From Arcobacter sp. (lineage in GTDB: Bacteria > Campylobacterota > Campylobacteria > Campylobacterales > Arcobacteraceae), in NCBI GenBank assembly GCA_015663165.1, contig DQSS01000257.1, forward strand, positions 1 to 36,377: 36,377 bases of DNA. Direction: 5' to 3'. The notes under the pieces are model-generated. The model was given only the letters and a program-made list of their open reading frames with translations. It had not been told where the DNA came from and ran no database searches. This document shows, one piece after another, positions 35,774 to 36,377 of this stretch. The first letter of the stretch is position 1, and the number at the start of each line of letters is the position of its first letter. The translations under genes were made by a program, and so were the position numbers.

Positions 35774-36377
35774 TGGGTCAAAAAGTAAATCCAATTGGAC
35801 TAAGACTTGGTATTAACAGAAACTGGGAATCTAGATGGTTTCCAAGTTTTTCAAAAATGCCAGCAAATATCGCTGAAGACGACAAAATAAGAAAATTTGT
35901 TAAAAAAGAACTTTACTATGCTGGAATCGCTCAAACATTAATTGAGAGAACGGCTAAGAAAGCTAGAGTTACTATCGTTGCTGCTAGACCTGGTATTATT
36001 ATCGGGAAAAAAGGTGCTGATGTTGAGAAACTTAAAAACAATCTTACTAAACTTGTTGGAAAAGAAATCGCTGTTAATATTAAAGAAGAAAGAAAACCTT
36101 TCCTTTCTGCTCAATTAGCTGCTGAAAATGTTGGACAACAATTAGAAAGAAGAGTTGCATTTAGAAGAGCTATGAAAAGAGTTATGCAAAATGCAATCAA
36201 AGCTGGAGCTAAAGGAATTAAAGTTTCTGTTTCTGGTAGACTTGGTGGAGCTGAAATGGCTAGAACTGAGTGGTACTTAGAAGGTAGAGTTCCTTTACAT
36301 ACTTTAAGAGCTAGAATCGATTACGGTTTTGCTGAAGGTCATACAACTTATGGTTGTATTGGTATTAAAGTTTGGAT
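35773..36377 (+). CDS. rpsC: 30S ribosomal protein S3, partial (C-terminus beyond window)
   Basis: Not in the ORF track because no stop lies inside the window. The ATG at 35773-35775 overlaps the rplV stop (TAATG). About 201 residues are readable, starting [23 protein letters not shown] domain carries the GxxG loop ([15 protein letters not shown]) and the C-terminal half has [25 protein letters not shown] and [12 protein letters not shown]. This is nearly all of the usual 210-235 residues. S3 forms part of the mRNA entry helicase. Confidence 0.97.
   Translation, partial: MGQKVNPIGLRLGINRNWESRWFPSFSKMPANIAEDDKIRKFVKKELYYAGIAQTLIERTAKKARVTIVAARPGIIIGKKGADVEKLKNNLTKLVGKEIAVNIKEERKPFLSAQLAAENVGQQLERRVAFRRAMKRVMQNAIKAGAKGIKVSVSGRLGGAEMARTEWYLEGRVPLHTLRARIDYGFAEGHTTYGCIGIKVW

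Noticed and set aside
1-36377. Mobile elements, phage genes, CRISPR arrays, toxin-antitoxin or defence loci
   Set aside because: No transposase, integrase, terminal repeats, regularly spaced repeats or toxin/antitoxin-like pairs were found; the AAA ATPase alone is not enough to propose a defence system.

Overview
The window is AT-rich chromosomal DNA from a Campylobacterota (epsilonproteobacterial) bacterium, most likely an Arcobacter-group member. That placement is inferred from the protein signatures: a bc1 complex with a di-haem cytochrome c1, histidine kinases with an H-x-x-x-Q-P-L H-box, an AroA like that of Campylobacter, and the gene neighbourhoods. No database search was run. It is a housekeeping region. 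I see no insertion sequence, prophage, CRISPR array, tRNA or rRNA, and no gap between genes exceeds 300 bp.

Layout. (1) 1-5892, minus strand: an operon pheS-pheT-aroA-ispH followed by a histidine kinase that runs off the left edge. (2) 6011-6337, plus: a HIT-family protein, divergent from pheS and ending at a bidirectional terminator shared with accA. (3) 6404-15376, minus: a long co-directional block, moeA-queC-tlpA-like-queD-queE-aguA/aguB fusion-fabG-acpP, a hairpin terminator, then fabF-accA. It covers molybdenum cofactor insertion, the preQ0/queuosine precursor pathway, putrescine synthesis from agmatine, and fatty-acid synthesis. (4) 15457-16548, plus: a small membrane protein and rsmE. 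(5) 16735-19472, minus: petA-petB-petC, the cytochrome bc1 complex. (6) 19577-25821, minus: trxA, a terminator, then trxB-dapB-purF-radical SAM protein-cation/proton antiporter with a degenerate GGDEF-like tail. (7) 25976-30711, plus: alaS, a YeiH-family transporter and a second multi-pass membrane protein. (8) 30727-32356, minus: an AAA ATPase and rnhB. (9) 32422-36377, plus: a strong consensus promoter driving the S10 ribosomal protein operon (rpsJ, rplC, rplD, rplW, rplB, rpsS, rplV, rpsC), cut off inside rpsC.

Most genes sit 1-20 bp apart or overlap, and many starts are TTG or GTG, so translational coupling is probably common. Four gene starts or ends differ from, or are absent in, the ORF track: acpP starts at 8945, moeA at 15376, and the partial histidine kinase (1-445) and rpsC (35773-36377) are not listed.

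No clearly new multi-gene system is visible. The most unusual items are single-gene architectures: an agmatine deiminase fused to N-carbamoylputrescine amidase, a CPA-type antiporter fused to a GGDEF-like domain that has lost its signature, a histidine kinase with no sensor region, and a divergent AAA_14/DUF4143-type ATPase facing the S10 operon.
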